Below, in pieces: positions 1 through 7,623 of a stretch of DNA of 21,895 nucleotides; position 1 is the stretch's first letter, and each line of letters starts with the position of its first letter. The translations under genes were made by a program, and so were the position numbers. The stretch lies in contig CAZJWR010000061.1 in the NCBI GenBank assembly GCA_964549765.1, positions 1-21,895 of the forward strand, given 5' to 3'. This stretch comes from CAZJWR01 sp964549765. GTDB lineage: Bacteria > Zixibacteria > MSB-5A5 > GN15 > JAAZOE01. A model generated the notes under the pieces. It searched no databases. It had not been told where the DNA came from and saw only the letters and a list, made by a program, of their open reading frames with translations.

Positions 1-100
1 GGTTGCCGTTGATTTTGACGTGTCCGCCGTCGGCCATTTCCTTGGCCTGTGTCCGGCGCTTGACGATACCCAGCGTCGAAAGAAAATTGTCCAGCCTCAT
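1..100 (-). CDS. S4-domain RNA-binding protein, N-terminal fragment
   Basis: Only the first 33 codons lie in the window; the gene runs off the left edge. The visible N-terminus (MRLDNFLSTLGIVKRRTQAK, then EMADGGHVKINGN) is the start of an S4 RNA-binding domain as in the Hsp15/RqcP family, small proteins that bind ribosomal RNA and, in well-studied members, act on stalled 50S subunits carrying nascent chains. Its ATG overlaps the stop of the upstream SurA-like gene by four bases (ATGA, 97-100), so it is the third gene of the foldase operon and is probably translationally coupled. Because the C-terminal part is not visible, a larger S4-containing protein cannot be excluded, although an S4 domain at the very N-terminus fits the small family best. 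Confidence 0.75.
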   Translation of the reverse strand, partial: MRLDNFLSTLGIVKRRTQAKEMADGGHVKINGN

Positions 101-1389
101 TGATTGAACAGATCGACTTCGCGAATGTCGACGTACACCTTATCCTTGAGTTCGGCCACCCAATCATCGACCAACTCGGCGGTCTTTTCCTGAATCGCCA
201 GCTTCTTGACGATGTCGTAATCATTGTCGAGAGTCAGCTTATGGCCGGGCGTGCGTTCGATCAGCTTGAGGATGTGGAATCCCAGCGCCGAGACCACCGG
301 AGGCGCGATCTGGCCGGGCTGAATTTGGCTGAGCGCCTCCTGAAATTCGGGCCGCAGATTGTCCATACTGGTGGCTTCCATCTCGCCGCCGGTGGCGCGA
401 GTGGCGTCGTCATCGGAATAGGCCTTGGCGACCTCGCGAAAATCGGCGCCGTCCTCGATGGCCTGATACAACGAATCGACCTCTACCCGGGCCCGCGCCG
501 AATCGGCCCCGGTCGGCTGCAGCGGGAACAGCATCTGGCTGACATCGACACTATCGTTGGTGCGCGCGTAGCTTTTAATGATATGCCAGCCGTACTCGGT
601 GCGCACCGGTCCCGACACAGATCCCGGCTGAAGGGCAAACGCCGCCCGTGCGAATTCGGGGACGAGTTCATCTTTTTTCACATAGCCGATGCGTCCGCCG
701 ACGGCGCCGGGGAATTGCTTGGCCACGTCGGCGAATTTCAATTTTTGATCGACGGCGATGGCGCGCGCCTTTTCGGCCATCTGCTTAACGGAGTCAGCGG
801 TTTTATCCGAAACTTTGAAGGCGACCAGGATATGCGCCAGCCGCAGCGTGGTCGGGACCTGGGGCAACGAGTCGGCGTTTTTATTATAAAATTGCTCGAC
901 TTCCTGTCGCGAGACGGTGACGTTCGATAATTTTTTGCCGATGATTTTCTGTTTCAGCACCTGGTCCTTGATCTGCGACCGCAGCCGCTTTTCATAGCTG
1001 CGCTTGGTCCAGCCCTCACGGCTGAGTTGCTCCAGGAAGGCGTCCTCGGAGGGAAACCGCGAGATCAATGAGGCCATGTGTTCATCCAGGGCGGACTGAA
1101 TTTCCCCGGGGGTGGCCGTGATGGTGGTGTCGTCGCGGGCCGCCGACAGGATCAGTTCGTCGTTGACCATCTGTTCCAGCAGATCGTGAGCCACCTGCTT
1201 GGGATCCAATTGCGCGTCCGGCCCGGCCTGCATCATGACCAGTTGCAGTTGATTGGCGACTTCCGAGGCCAGAATCGCCCGGTTGCCGACCACGGCGGCG
1301 ATGCGTTCGACGACTTCGCCGGCGACCAGGTTATACAACATGACGGCCCCGACGAGAATCAGGGCCGTATAGATGAGGATTTTTTTCAT
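97..1389 (-). CDS. surA: SurA-like periplasmic peptidyl-prolyl isomerase / chaperone
   Basis: A 430-residue exported foldase. The N-terminus (MKKILIYTALILVGAVMLYN) is a signal peptide; it is followed by a SurA_N-type helical region starting at ERIAAVVGNRAILASEV. Two parvulin (rotamase) domains follow, the first from TTLRLAHILVAF to YGWHIIK and the second from VSQMLFPLQ to LGFHILKLIE, so the layout matches SurA. The role known for the family is chaperoning outer-membrane beta-barrel proteins in the periplasm, which fits the porin found elsewhere in the window. An alternative ATG at 1413 adds eight residues and would overlap the upstream stop as ATGA; I prefer 1389 because it gives a conventional signal peptide, but neither start has a strong Shine-Dalgarno. 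Second gene of a three-gene operon. The call of a two-parvulin SurA-type protein is firm; strict orthology to SurA is likely rather than proven. Confidence 0.85.
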   Translation of the reverse strand: MKKILIYTALILVGAVMLYNLVAGEVVERIAAVVGNRAILASEVANQLQLVMMQAGPDAQLDPKQVAHDLLEQMVNDELILSAARDDTTITATPGEIQSALDEHMASLISRFPSEDAFLEQLSREGWTKRSYEKRLRSQIKDQVLKQKIIGKKLSNVTVSRQEVEQFYNKNADSLPQVPTTLRLAHILVAFKVSDKTADSVKQMAEKARAIAVDQKLKFADVAKQFPGAVGGRIGYVKKDELVPEFARAAFALQPGSVSGPVRTEYGWHIIKSYARTNDSVDVSQMLFPLQPTGADSARARVEVDSLYQAIEDGADFREVAKAYSDDDATRATGGEMEATSMDNLRPEFQEALSQIQPGQIAPPVVSALGFHILKLIERTPGHKLTLDNDYDIVKKLAIQEKTAELVDDWVAELKDKVYVDIREVDLFNQ

Positions 1390-1409
1390 ATGTCTTGCTT
1401 TGTAAAAAG

Positions 1410-3161
1410 TCATCTCTGATCGCTGCTGGCAGTCGCCGTAGTCGTCGAGTCGGCGCCGATATATTTGGTCGTATCGACGGTTTGCGCCAGCACGTCGTCG
1501 TACACCTCGATCGGTATCCGTTTCTTCATCTGGGCGATCCATTCGGCGTAGAGCGAGTCGCCTTTCTGCTTGGTCAGTTTGTCGACGATCTGCCGCTTGA
1601 CGTCGCCCAGCGTCTGTTTAACCGGCGGGATTCGGTTCGATACCCACAGCACCGAATATTTCTTGGCGACGGTTACCGGACCGGCGATGTGGCCGTCGGC
1701 GGCCGAGGCCGCCGCGTAGAGTTCCGGGTAATCCTGCTCGGTGATGACGCCCAGTTTGCCGGACATCTGTTTCTTGCCGGGCCGGGTCGTTTCCCGCGCG
1801 GCGATTCGTTTGAATTCGTTTTCGGTTTTTATCGTTCGCGCCCAGGTTGCCGCCTGTCCCGAATCGGACGTCTGAATTTCATAGACATCGAACCGCAGCG
1901 GCGTCGTAAATTCATCGGGATGCGAGTCGTAGTATTCCTGGACCTCACCTTCGTCGACTTCCACGCTGTAGGGAATGGTGTCGTTGCGCATGACATCGGC
2001 CATGGCCATTTCCTTGAACCGGCGCAGGTTGTCCTTGTACTTCTGGGTGTTCTCGATACCCTCTTTCTCGGCCTCGACGCCCATGATGTCCATCAGCGAC
2101 ATCTGAAAAACGATTTCGGACAGGGAATCGTATTTGTCGAAATCGGGACGTTTGTCCGGCGGGACGCGCCGGAGGTTGTCCAGGTATTGGCCGATGGTGA
2201 GCTGCCCGCCGGTGTATTTGCCCAGCACGAGGTCCTTTTCGGCCAGGTCGAGCACGGACGGGTCGATGTTGTTTCGCCAGCGGGGATGACCGTTGATCGT
2301 TTCCGGATACATCAATTCGAGTTTATTCAGAACGAATTCGCAGGTCGGTTTCTCGATGGTAATCGGGTATTTCTTTTTGAGCATCGCCTGGTATTCCAGC
2401 GCCAGTTTCTGCTGGCGGCGATCCATGATCAGATTGCGGATATAATCCTTGGATTCGGCGTAGCTGGGCCGGTGTTCGACCTTGCGCCGGTCGATCATTT
2501 TGATGATATGGTATCCGAAATCGGTTTTGACCGGAGCCGATACCTCGCCGGGTTTCATGCGGAAGGCGGCGTCCTGGAATTCATCGACCATCATGCCCCA
2601 GCTGATCCACCCCAAATCACCCTGGTTGCGTTTGACCGATTGATCTTGGGAATATCTGACAGCCAGTTCGCCGAAGGGTGTGCCGCTTTTCAGCTTGGCC
2701 AGCACCTCTTCGGCCGTTTTCAGGGAATCGACGACGATATGGGAGACTTTCAACTCCTCTCCCATCTTGACGTACCAGTCCTTGATTTCCGCTTCGGACG
2801 GGATCGACTTGGATACGATTTCCTTATCTATCAAGGCGTCCAATAAAAATTTTATTTTCTCTCCCTCGATGGCGCGAAGGACTTCCTCATGGTTATCGAG
2901 ATTATGTTCGTAGGCGCCGATAATCAGAAGATTCTGATTGATCATCGAATCGAGCAGTTCGCGTTTGAATGAGAGTTCCTGATCGGCCGAGGTGAAACGG
3001 GCCCCCATCCGTTGCAGAAAACGGTCGATGTCCTCGGCCGTGATCTTGCGGTCGCCGACTTTGGCCACGACGTGTCCCTGATCCTTACCGCAGCCGGCCA
3101 TGATGATGAGGGTCAACACCGCCGACAAACAAACAAGAGCCGTTGTCAATTTCCGAGTCAT
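1410..3161 (-). CDS. Lipoprotein peptidyl-prolyl cis-trans isomerase (PrsA/PpiD/SurA-like)
   Basis: A 583-residue foldase, first gene of the operon. The N-terminus carries a hydrophobic signal segment ending in MAGC, a lipobox-like site with Cys24 as the probable lipidated residue, so it is predicted to be membrane-anchored and periplasmic. VVAKVGDRKITAEDIDRFL begins a SurA_N-like chaperone region. A clear parvulin domain spans about residues 135-232 (ELKVSHIVV ... GDLGWISWG ... FGYHIIKMIDRR). A weaker, degenerate parvulin-like region lies near residues 420-520 (DVYEIQ ... GKLGVITEQDYPELYAA), so the protein probably has one active and one structural domain. The ATG is preceded by AAGGAG with a 7-base gap. 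The protein is larger than typical PrsA or SurA because of the long linker and C-terminal part. It likely works with the downstream SurA-like protein in envelope protein folding. Confidence 0.85.
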   Translation of the reverse strand: MTRKLTTALVCLSAVLTLIIMAGCGKDQGHVVAKVGDRKITAEDIDRFLQRMGARFTSADQELSFKRELLDSMINQNLLIIGAYEHNLDNHEEVLRAIEGEKIKFLLDALIDKEIVSKSIPSEAEIKDWYVKMGEELKVSHIVVDSLKTAEEVLAKLKSGTPFGELAVRYSQDQSVKRNQGDLGWISWGMMVDEFQDAAFRMKPGEVSAPVKTDFGYHIIKMIDRRKVEHRPSYAESKDYIRNLIMDRRQQKLALEYQAMLKKKYPITIEKPTCEFVLNKLELMYPETINGHPRWRNNIDPSVLDLAEKDLVLGKYTGGQLTIGQYLDNLRRVPPDKRPDFDKYDSLSEIVFQMSLMDIMGVEAEKEGIENTQKYKDNLRRFKEMAMADVMRNDTIPYSVEVDEGEVQEYYDSHPDEFTTPLRFDVYEIQTSDSGQAATWARTIKTENEFKRIAARETTRPGKKQMSGKLGVITEQDYPELYAAASAADGHIAGPVTVAKKYSVLWVSNRIPPVKQTLGDVKRQIVDKLTKQKGDSLYAEWIAQMKKRIPIEVYDDVLAQTVDTTKYIGADSTTTATASSDQR

Positions 3162-3468
3162 TTACGTCTCCTTAGTCCATCCATTTCCTTCGCTATTCTA
3201 CTCTGCCATGCAGAGGTAGTTCCATAGCTTGACGGGGACAAAACGGAATATAGACCCCGGTGGGCCGGCGGGCAAGCGCTTTTTAGAAACACCCCTCGTT
3301 CAGTCGATCGGGCAGAGCGGGAAAAACCCCATATATGTTGGGCCGACGCGATTTTTTCGGCCGCCGATTATGACACCCAATCCCGCCATCATCGCCCTAA
3401 CCGCCCGAGGTACGGAGAATTAAAGCTTCGCCGGCTCGAGGGCACAGGTATTGCATAATACTGTGGGC
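3162..3468. other. Intergenic region between divergent genes
   Basis: About 300 bases separate the foldase operon (minus) from the small genes on the plus strand. It holds the minus-strand promoter at 3247-3275. A 64-codon plus-strand reading frame runs through that promoter but has no ribosome binding site or recognisable protein character. I see no clear promoter for the plus-strand genes. Confidence 0.5.
3247..3275 (-). promoter_or_regulatory. Sigma-70-type promoter of the foldase operon
   Basis: On the minus strand TTGCCC (3270-3275) and TATATT (3247-3252) are separated by 17 bases. Transcription would start near 3240, giving a leader of about 80 bases before the lipoprotein foldase ATG at 3161. 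The -10 is the same hexamer found in front of the tRNA genes and of the TPR-activator operon. Confidence 0.6.
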
Positions 3469-3705
3469 ATGACAGTAGCCTTTGACATAGCCAAATTTTC
3501 CATCTTCAGAAACGGCGATCTGTATTACCCCGGCGTGGCGTCGATTCTGGCGATCATCCATTGCGGCGGATATGTCATTCTGTTCAGTTCCGACGGCCCC
3601 CCCACGAGGCAGGAGAAAAAATTGATCGATTCTCTCACCCAGACGTTCGGCGGGAGGATCATCTATGCGCTCGACGCCGGCAACGCCGATATGTGCGTCG
3701 ATTGA
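3469..3705 (+). CDS. Small hypothetical protein (78 aa)
   Basis: I do not recognise this family. From ATG 3469 it starts MTVAFDIAKFSIFRNGDLYY, continues with a hydrophobic stretch (PGVASILAIIHCGGYVILFS) and ends in a mixed, more polar part with QEKKLIDSLTQTFGGRI. The alternation looks like a small alpha/beta fold, in which the hydrophobic stretch would form buried strands rather than a membrane helix. A TTG six codons upstream (3451) is an alternative start with GAGG about nine bases before it; the ATG has no obvious Shine-Dalgarno. Its stop is only 7 bases from the next start, which suggests that the two genes form an operon. Coding status is moderately supported by protein-like composition and by the tight spacing. 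Confidence 0.5.
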   Translation: MTVAFDIAKFSIFRNGDLYYPGVASILAIIHCGGYVILFSSDGPPTRQEKKLIDSLTQTFGGRIIYALDAGNADMCVD

Positions 3706-3712
3706 GTCGCTT

Positions 3713-4165
3713 ATGCCCGCCCGGAACGAACGGTGTCATCATTGCGGCAAAACGCTGGAGATGATCGGCGGCCTGCCGTTCTGTTCCCGATGCAACGACC
3801 GTGAAGGCAAATTCTACAACCCCCTGTCATCCTCCATAAATGATTTTGCCGATCATACCGACCGTGTTCTCATCACCTGTCACGGGGCGACGCTTTATGA
3901 TCCGGCCACCAACGATATCATCGCCGGCGTCCGCTTCGTCGATGAAGACGACCCGTCGCGGGGCTATGAAATCGTCAATCGACCCGTATACGGCCCGAGC
4001 CATGTCAGGCACCGCTGGGTCAAGAAGGGCGACGTGCATTTGATCCGGCGCTGCGAATCGTGCCAGGATCATACGATTCGGATGAAACGCAAGGAAGGCC
4101 CCGATCTGTACATTCCGAGCCGAAAGGGGCCGCTGATGGGACACCAGCACCGTCTTTCGGAATAA
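3713..4165 (+). CDS. Zinc-ribbon hypothetical protein
   Basis: A 150-residue protein of unknown function. It opens with a treble-clef or zinc-ribbon pattern: Cys8-x2-Cys11 (CHHCGK) and Cys24-x2-Cys27 (CSRC). A further pair lies near the C-terminus, Cys114-x2-Cys117 (RRCESCQD). These would bind one or two zinc ions. Between them is a soluble mixed segment (VLITCHGATLYDPATNDIIAG). The reading frame is open for 16 codons further upstream, but that would overlap the preceding small gene, whereas ATG 3713 leaves a 7-base gap and starts directly at the zinc ribbon, so I chose it. No signal peptide or membrane segment, hence cytoplasmic. The function cannot be told from the sequence; nucleic-acid or protein binding is the usual role of such ribbons. 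Confidence 0.65.
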   Translation: MPARNERCHHCGKTLEMIGGLPFCSRCNDREGKFYNPLSSSINDFADHTDRVLITCHGATLYDPATNDIIAGVRFVDEDDPSRGYEIVNRPVYGPSHVRHRWVKKGDVHLIRRCESCQDHTIRMKRKEGPDLYIPSRKGPLMGHQHRLSE

Positions 4166-4274
4166 CCTGACATCGCAGTATTCCTTTCTCGTTGCCGCAA
4201 CCCAGAGGCCACCTAATTTATTGAATAACAATAACATACGAGCATCTCTTTTTTGTGAATGCCCGGTTTTTCCC

Positions 4275-4303
4275 TTGCCGTGGGCGTTGAACTTAGTTAT
4301 CTT
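4275..4303 (+). promoter_or_regulatory. Candidate promoter for dciA-gyrB
   Basis: TTGCCG (4275-4280), 17 bases, then TATCTT (4298-4303). The predicted start near 4310 gives a leader of about 34 bases before the DciA-like gene. The elements are close to consensus but not perfect, and a TTATAG just downstream could serve as an alternative -10. Confidence 0.4.
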
Positions 4304-4343
4304 ATAGGTTGACCGAAACTTACGACGAAATCCGGGGTTGAAG

Positions 4344-4682
4344 ATGATGAGCAATCAGCCCATCCGGCTGGATAAATTGATCGAGCAGATGCTCGGCGCC
4401 TTCGGACTCCGGGACAAATTTCACGGATGGAGAACGGTCAATCGGTGGGCGGAGATTGTCGGCCCCGATATCGCCCGGCATTCCCGGGCGGTTCGATTTG
4501 CGGACGGGATATTGACGATTGTGGTCGAAAAGGATGCCTGGCGGCAGGAATTGGAGATGCAGCGAGAGCAGATATTGCAGCGGATTCATGCCACACCGGG
4601 CGGAACGGCCGTAAAAAAAATCGTCCTGAAGGCAGGATCATTAACGGAGAATTTTGATGGCGAAAACAGCAGTGGAAGATAA
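4344..4682 (+). CDS. dciA: DciA-like protein (DUF721)
   Basis: A 112-residue protein with the DUF721 signature: LDKLIEQMLGAFGLRDKF at the N-terminus, then the conserved W-x-x-I/V-V-G core (NRWAEIVGPDIARHSRAVRF) and DGILTIVVEKDAWRQELEMQ. DciA proteins are the widespread, ancestral operators of the replicative helicase DnaB and help load it onto DNA; they replace DnaC/DnaI in most bacteria. A location directly upstream of gyrB is classical for this family. ATG 4344 has GGGG six bases upstream; ATG 4347 is equally possible. The 3' end overlaps gyrB by 26 bases, so translation of the two is probably coupled. The usual dnaA-dnaN-recF genes do not precede it here. Confidence 0.85.
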   Translation: MMSNQPIRLDKLIEQMLGAFGLRDKFHGWRTVNRWAEIVGPDIARHSRAVRFADGILTIVVEKDAWRQELEMQREQILQRIHATPGGTAVKKIVLKAGSLTENFDGENSSGR

Positions 4683-6621
4683 AGAAAAAACAGCGCAAGC
4701 AGGTCCGAATTACGATGCCGCATCGATTCAGGTACTCAAGGGATTGGAGGCCGTGCGGCGGCGTCCCGCCATGTACATCGGCGATATCTCCAGCCGGGGA
4801 TTGCATCATCTCGTCTACGAGGTCGTGGACAATAGCGTCGACGAGGCGATGGCCGGACATTGCACCCTGATCGAAGTAATCATTCACGATGATCAATCGG
4901 TGACGGTCATCGATAACGGCCGGGGTATTCCGGTCGATAAACATCCCACTCAGAAAAAGTCGGCGCTGGAAGTCGTCATGACCATGCTACACGCCGGCGG
5001 CAAATTCGAGCATTCATCGTACAAGGTGTCGGGCGGGTTGCACGGCGTCGGCGTTTCGGTCGTCAATGCTCTTTCGAAAAGCTGCAAGGTCGAAGTCTGC
5101 CGCGACGGCGAAGTGTATTTTCAGGAATATGTGCGCGGCAAGGCGGTGGCGCCGGTTAAAATAATCGGCAAGCGCAAAAAGAGCGGCACCAAAACAACCT
5201 TCATGCCCGATGACGACATATTCAAAAAGATCGACTTTTCGTTCGATCTCTTGTCGGGGCGCATGCGCGAATTGGCCTTTCTCAATCCGGGATTGAAAAT
5301 CGATCTGAAATCGGAACGCAGCGGTCGCGAAAAAGAAGCCTCGTTCCAGTACAAAGGCGGCTTGTCCTCGTTTGTGGAATATCTCAATGAGAACAAGTCC
5401 AAAATATTCCGCAAACCGATCGCATTCGAGAAAGAGCTGGACGGGGTGGAAGTGGCGGCGGCCATTCAATACAATGACGGCTACAACGAGTCGGTGTATT
5501 CCTACGTCAACAATATCAACACCATCGAAGGCGGCACACACCTGATCGGTTTCCGCACTGCTCTAACGCGGACGATCAACAATTATGCCCAGAAAAACAA
5601 TCTGCTCAAGAACGGCAAGAATGGCAAAAGCGGCGGCATGTCGATCATCGGTGACGACAGCCGCGAGGGATTGACGGCCGTCATTTCGGCGCGCGTCGTC
5701 GATCCGCAATTCGAGGGCCAGACGAAGACCAAATTGGGAAATTCCGAAGTCAAGGGTATCGTCGAGCGTGTCGTCGGAGAATACTTGTCGGAGTATTTCG
5801 AGGAAAATCCGCCGATCGCGAAGAAGATTATCGAGAAAACGATCGCCGCCGCACGCAGCCGCGAGGCGGCCCGCAAAGCCAAAGAACTCACCCGCCGCAA
5901 AACGGCGCTCGACAGCGCCGCCCTGCCGGGCAAATTGGCCGATTGCGCTGAGACCAATCCCGAGGGAGCCGAAATCTATATCGTCGAGGGCGATTCGGCG
6001 GGCGGGTCGGCCAAGCAGGGCCGCGACCGCCGTTTCCAAGCGATCCTGCCGTTGCGCGGTAAAATTCTCAACGTCGAGAAGGCACGCCTGGATCGTATCT
6101 TGGCCAACGAGGAAATCAAGGCGCTGATCACCGCGCTGGGCTGCGGCATCGGGGCCGATGAGTTTAATGCCGACAAGGTCCGTTATCACAAAATCATTAT
6201 CATGACCGACGCCGACATCGACGGCGCCCATATCCGGACGCTGATCTTGACCTTTTTCTTCCGGTACATGAAGGAGTTGATTGAGCGCGGCCACATGTAT
6301 ATCGCGCAGCCGCCCTTGTATCTATTGAAAAAGGGCAAAACCGAAAAATACGCGTATTCCGACGACGAGAAAGACCAGATCGTCAAGCAGCTCGGCGGCG
6401 AAAGCATCGGCATCCAGCGGTACAAAGGTCTGGGCGAGATGAATCCGGAACAACTGTGGCGCACGACCATGGATCCCGAGACGCGGACGCTGCTTCAGGT
6501 GACCATGGAAGACGCCATGGAGTGCGATCATCTGTTTTCGATGCTGATGGGCGACGAGATCGGCCCGCGCCGGAACTTCATCCAGGAAAACGCCACCTAC
6601 GTCCGGAATCTGGATATTTGA
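4657..6621 (+). CDS. gyrB: DNA gyrase subunit B
   Basis: A 654-residue GyrB, the ATPase and TOPRIM subunit of the A2B2 enzyme that introduces negative supercoils. The GHKL ATPase domain is complete: QVLKGLEAVRRRPAMYIGD, HHLVYEVVDNSVDEA with catalytic Glu55, DNGRGIPVDKHP and the glycine lid region SGGLHGVGVSVVNALS. The transducer and TOPRIM domains follow, with metal-binding EGDSAGGSAKQGRDRRFQA at about 444-462 and DADIDG at 518-523. The C-terminal signature IQRYKGLGEMNPEQLW is intact. The length is that of the short form lacking the insertion seen in enterobacterial GyrB. The ATG is preceded by GGAGA with a 6-base gap. The gene starts inside the dciA coding end. gyrA does not follow; an AT-rich accessory block begins about 280 bases downstream. 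GyrB rather than ParE is indicated by the motif set and by the dciA neighbour. Confidence 0.97.
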   Translation: MAKTAVEDKEKTAQAGPNYDAASIQVLKGLEAVRRRPAMYIGDISSRGLHHLVYEVVDNSVDEAMAGHCTLIEVIIHDDQSVTVIDNGRGIPVDKHPTQKKSALEVVMTMLHAGGKFEHSSYKVSGGLHGVGVSVVNALSKSCKVEVCRDGEVYFQEYVRGKAVAPVKIIGKRKKSGTKTTFMPDDDIFKKIDFSFDLLSGRMRELAFLNPGLKIDLKSERSGREKEASFQYKGGLSSFVEYLNENKSKIFRKPIAFEKELDGVEVAAAIQYNDGYNESVYSYVNNINTIEGGTHLIGFRTALTRTINNYAQKNNLLKNGKNGKSGGMSIIGDDSREGLTAVISARVVDPQFEGQTKTKLGNSEVKGIVERVVGEYLSEYFEENPPIAKKIIEKTIAAARSREAARKAKELTRRKTALDSAALPGKLADCAETNPEGAEIYIVEGDSAGGSAKQGRDRRFQAILPLRGKILNVEKARLDRILANEEIKALITALGCGIGADEFNADKVRYHKIIIMTDADIDGAHIRTLILTFFFRYMKELIERGHMYIAQPPLYLLKKGKTEKYAYSDDEKDQIVKQLGGESIGIQRYKGLGEMNPEQLWRTTMDPETRTLLQVTMEDAMECDHLFSMLMGDEIGPRRNFIQENATYVRNLDI

Positions 6622-6652
6622 TCAAATGCCGAAACCTCGAAGGGTTTCGACC

Positions 6653-6680
6653 TTGACAAGGGGCGCATCGCATATATTTT
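6653..6680 (+). promoter_or_regulatory. Candidate promoter upstream of the EVE-like gene
   Basis: A perfect TTGACA (6653-6658) is followed after 16 bases by TATTTT (6675-6680); the overlapping TATATT at 6673-6678 has only a 14-base spacer. It would give a leader of about 210 bases before the gene at 6901. A 7-bp hairpin lies just before it (6630-6649), after gyrB, without a U-run. Confidence 0.4.
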
Positions 6681-6781
6681 GGTTATGGGTCCGAGTCCGG
6701 TACGGGGTAGTTTTAAATAGTAGTTGGGTTGACATCGGGCATTAGCATCGTTTTCTGTAAATATGGGATAAGAAAGCGGGA

Positions 6782-6791
6782 ACCCACCATT
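6782..6791 (+). repeat. 10-base direct repeat, left copy (ACCCACCATT)
   Basis: ACCCACCATT occurs here and again at 8584-8593 in the same orientation, on either side of the AT-rich EVE-like/TIR block. Next to this copy is a short perfect hairpin, GCCCG-CAGA-CGGGC. The repeat could be a target-site duplication or the end of a dispersed repeat; ten bases can also match by chance. Confidence 0.4.
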
Positions 6792-6900
6792 GCCCGCAGA
6801 CGGGCGACGGTTGGGGCACCGGGCGACATGGATTGGCTGCGACACGAGAAATACTGGGATTTGAGAAAACATGAATTTTGAATGAATGAAAGGAGTAAAT

Positions 6901-7356
6901 ATGTCGTATTGGCGCATGCAATTGCATCCGGCTGAACCATCTAAGGCCGCATATTTCGCCGCCGAGAGCCTTGCCGCCGGATTTATCGGTCTTGATTTTG
7001 CAGAAACGACGGGAGACCTGACTGATACTAGGCCAGATGACTTGGAAAAGGGAAAACAGGACTACTTGGCATTCCAACGTGAAATGTCGCCTGATGATTA
7101 CGTGCTTATAATTGTCCACCACCATCCTTTTGGACTTGTTAAGGTAAAAGGGGAGTATAATTATATTCGTACACCTGACCGTAGGATCGGAGTGTGGTTT
7201 CGGCATTTTAGGGAAATCACTGATGTGCGATATTATGCAGATCACGTCAATAATCCCAAAGATTGGGAGAAGATTATTATGACCGATGCCATTTCTGTTC
7301 TTAAAAACCCAAAGTCGAGGTCTTATCAGTTGATTAAGAAATGGCTGAATGCATAA
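6901..7356 (+). CDS. EVE/PUA-like domain protein, probable nucleic-acid reader
   Basis: A 151-residue stand-alone protein. The opening SYWRMQLHPAEP, then AAGFIGLDF, a middle SPDDYVLIIVHHHPFGLVKVKGEYNY and a late IGVWFRHFREITDVRYY, follow the W-R-M ... G-I-G ... D-x-V-x-x-x-G ... H-x-R-x-V layout of EVE-like and PUA-superfamily domains that sit at the N-terminus of McrB-type restriction proteins and bind modified bases or RNA. The assignment is by pattern, not by search. ATG 6901 has AGGAG five bases upstream, so it is preferred over the in-frame ATG at 6886. Base composition is visibly AT-richer than gyrB. It faces the TIR-domain gene across a 267-base gap, inside a block bounded by a short direct repeat, suggesting an acquired defence-related locus. 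Confidence 0.6.
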   Translation: MSYWRMQLHPAEPSKAAYFAAESLAAGFIGLDFAETTGDLTDTRPDDLEKGKQDYLAFQREMSPDDYVLIIVHHHPFGLVKVKGEYNYIRTPDRRIGVWFRHFREITDVRYYADHVNNPKDWEKIIMTDAISVLKNPKSRSYQLIKKWLNA

Positions 7357-7538
7357 GCCGCCAGTTGCTATACAGCTAACCGCGGGGGCGAAATACTAAA
7401 TTAAAAAGCGCGGAAACCCAAATTTAATGGTTCGAAAATCGCTCAGTACGGAGTAGATTTAATTTTTGTGAGTCGGCATCGCCGCATTGATATCTTGATT
7501 CAGAGCTTTGCAAACGTAAGGCGGGAATCCAACCTCGA

Positions 7539-7560
7539 TCCGTTCGCCATAGCGAACGGA
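7539..7560. repeat. Perfect 9-bp inverted repeat between convergent genes
   Basis: TCCGTTCGC and GCGAACGGA flank a 4-base loop. It lies between the EVE-like gene and the TIR gene, beyond the 3' end of both. A second, weaker dyad (GGACC ... GGTCC) follows directly. There is no T-run, so it may be a transcript-stabilising hairpin or a weak bidirectional stop rather than a standard terminator. Confidence 0.5.
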
Positions 7561-7623
7561 CCATCGGATGGGCCACCGGTCCTTTCATATCGGACTGTCA
7601 GATTAAATCTTGACTATTACATA

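Noticed and set aside
1395..2846. Long plus-strand reading frame of 483 codons
   Set aside because: It lies wholly opposite the lipoprotein foldase gene, whose domains are clear. The translated product is His/Phe/Val/Asp-rich, as antisense frames in GC-biased genes are, and has no family character.
3229..3423. 64-codon plus-strand frame before the small genes
   Set aside because: It runs through the minus-strand foldase promoter, has no ribosome binding site and the product looks random.
6729..6734. Second TTGACA upstream of the EVE-like gene as a promoter
   Set aside because: No -10-like hexamer lies 15-19 bases downstream; the next AT-rich hexamer is too far away.
6742..7245. 167-codon minus-strand frame over the EVE-like gene
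   Set aside because: The opposite strand has a good AGGAG-ATG start and a domain-like protein; this frame is its shadow.
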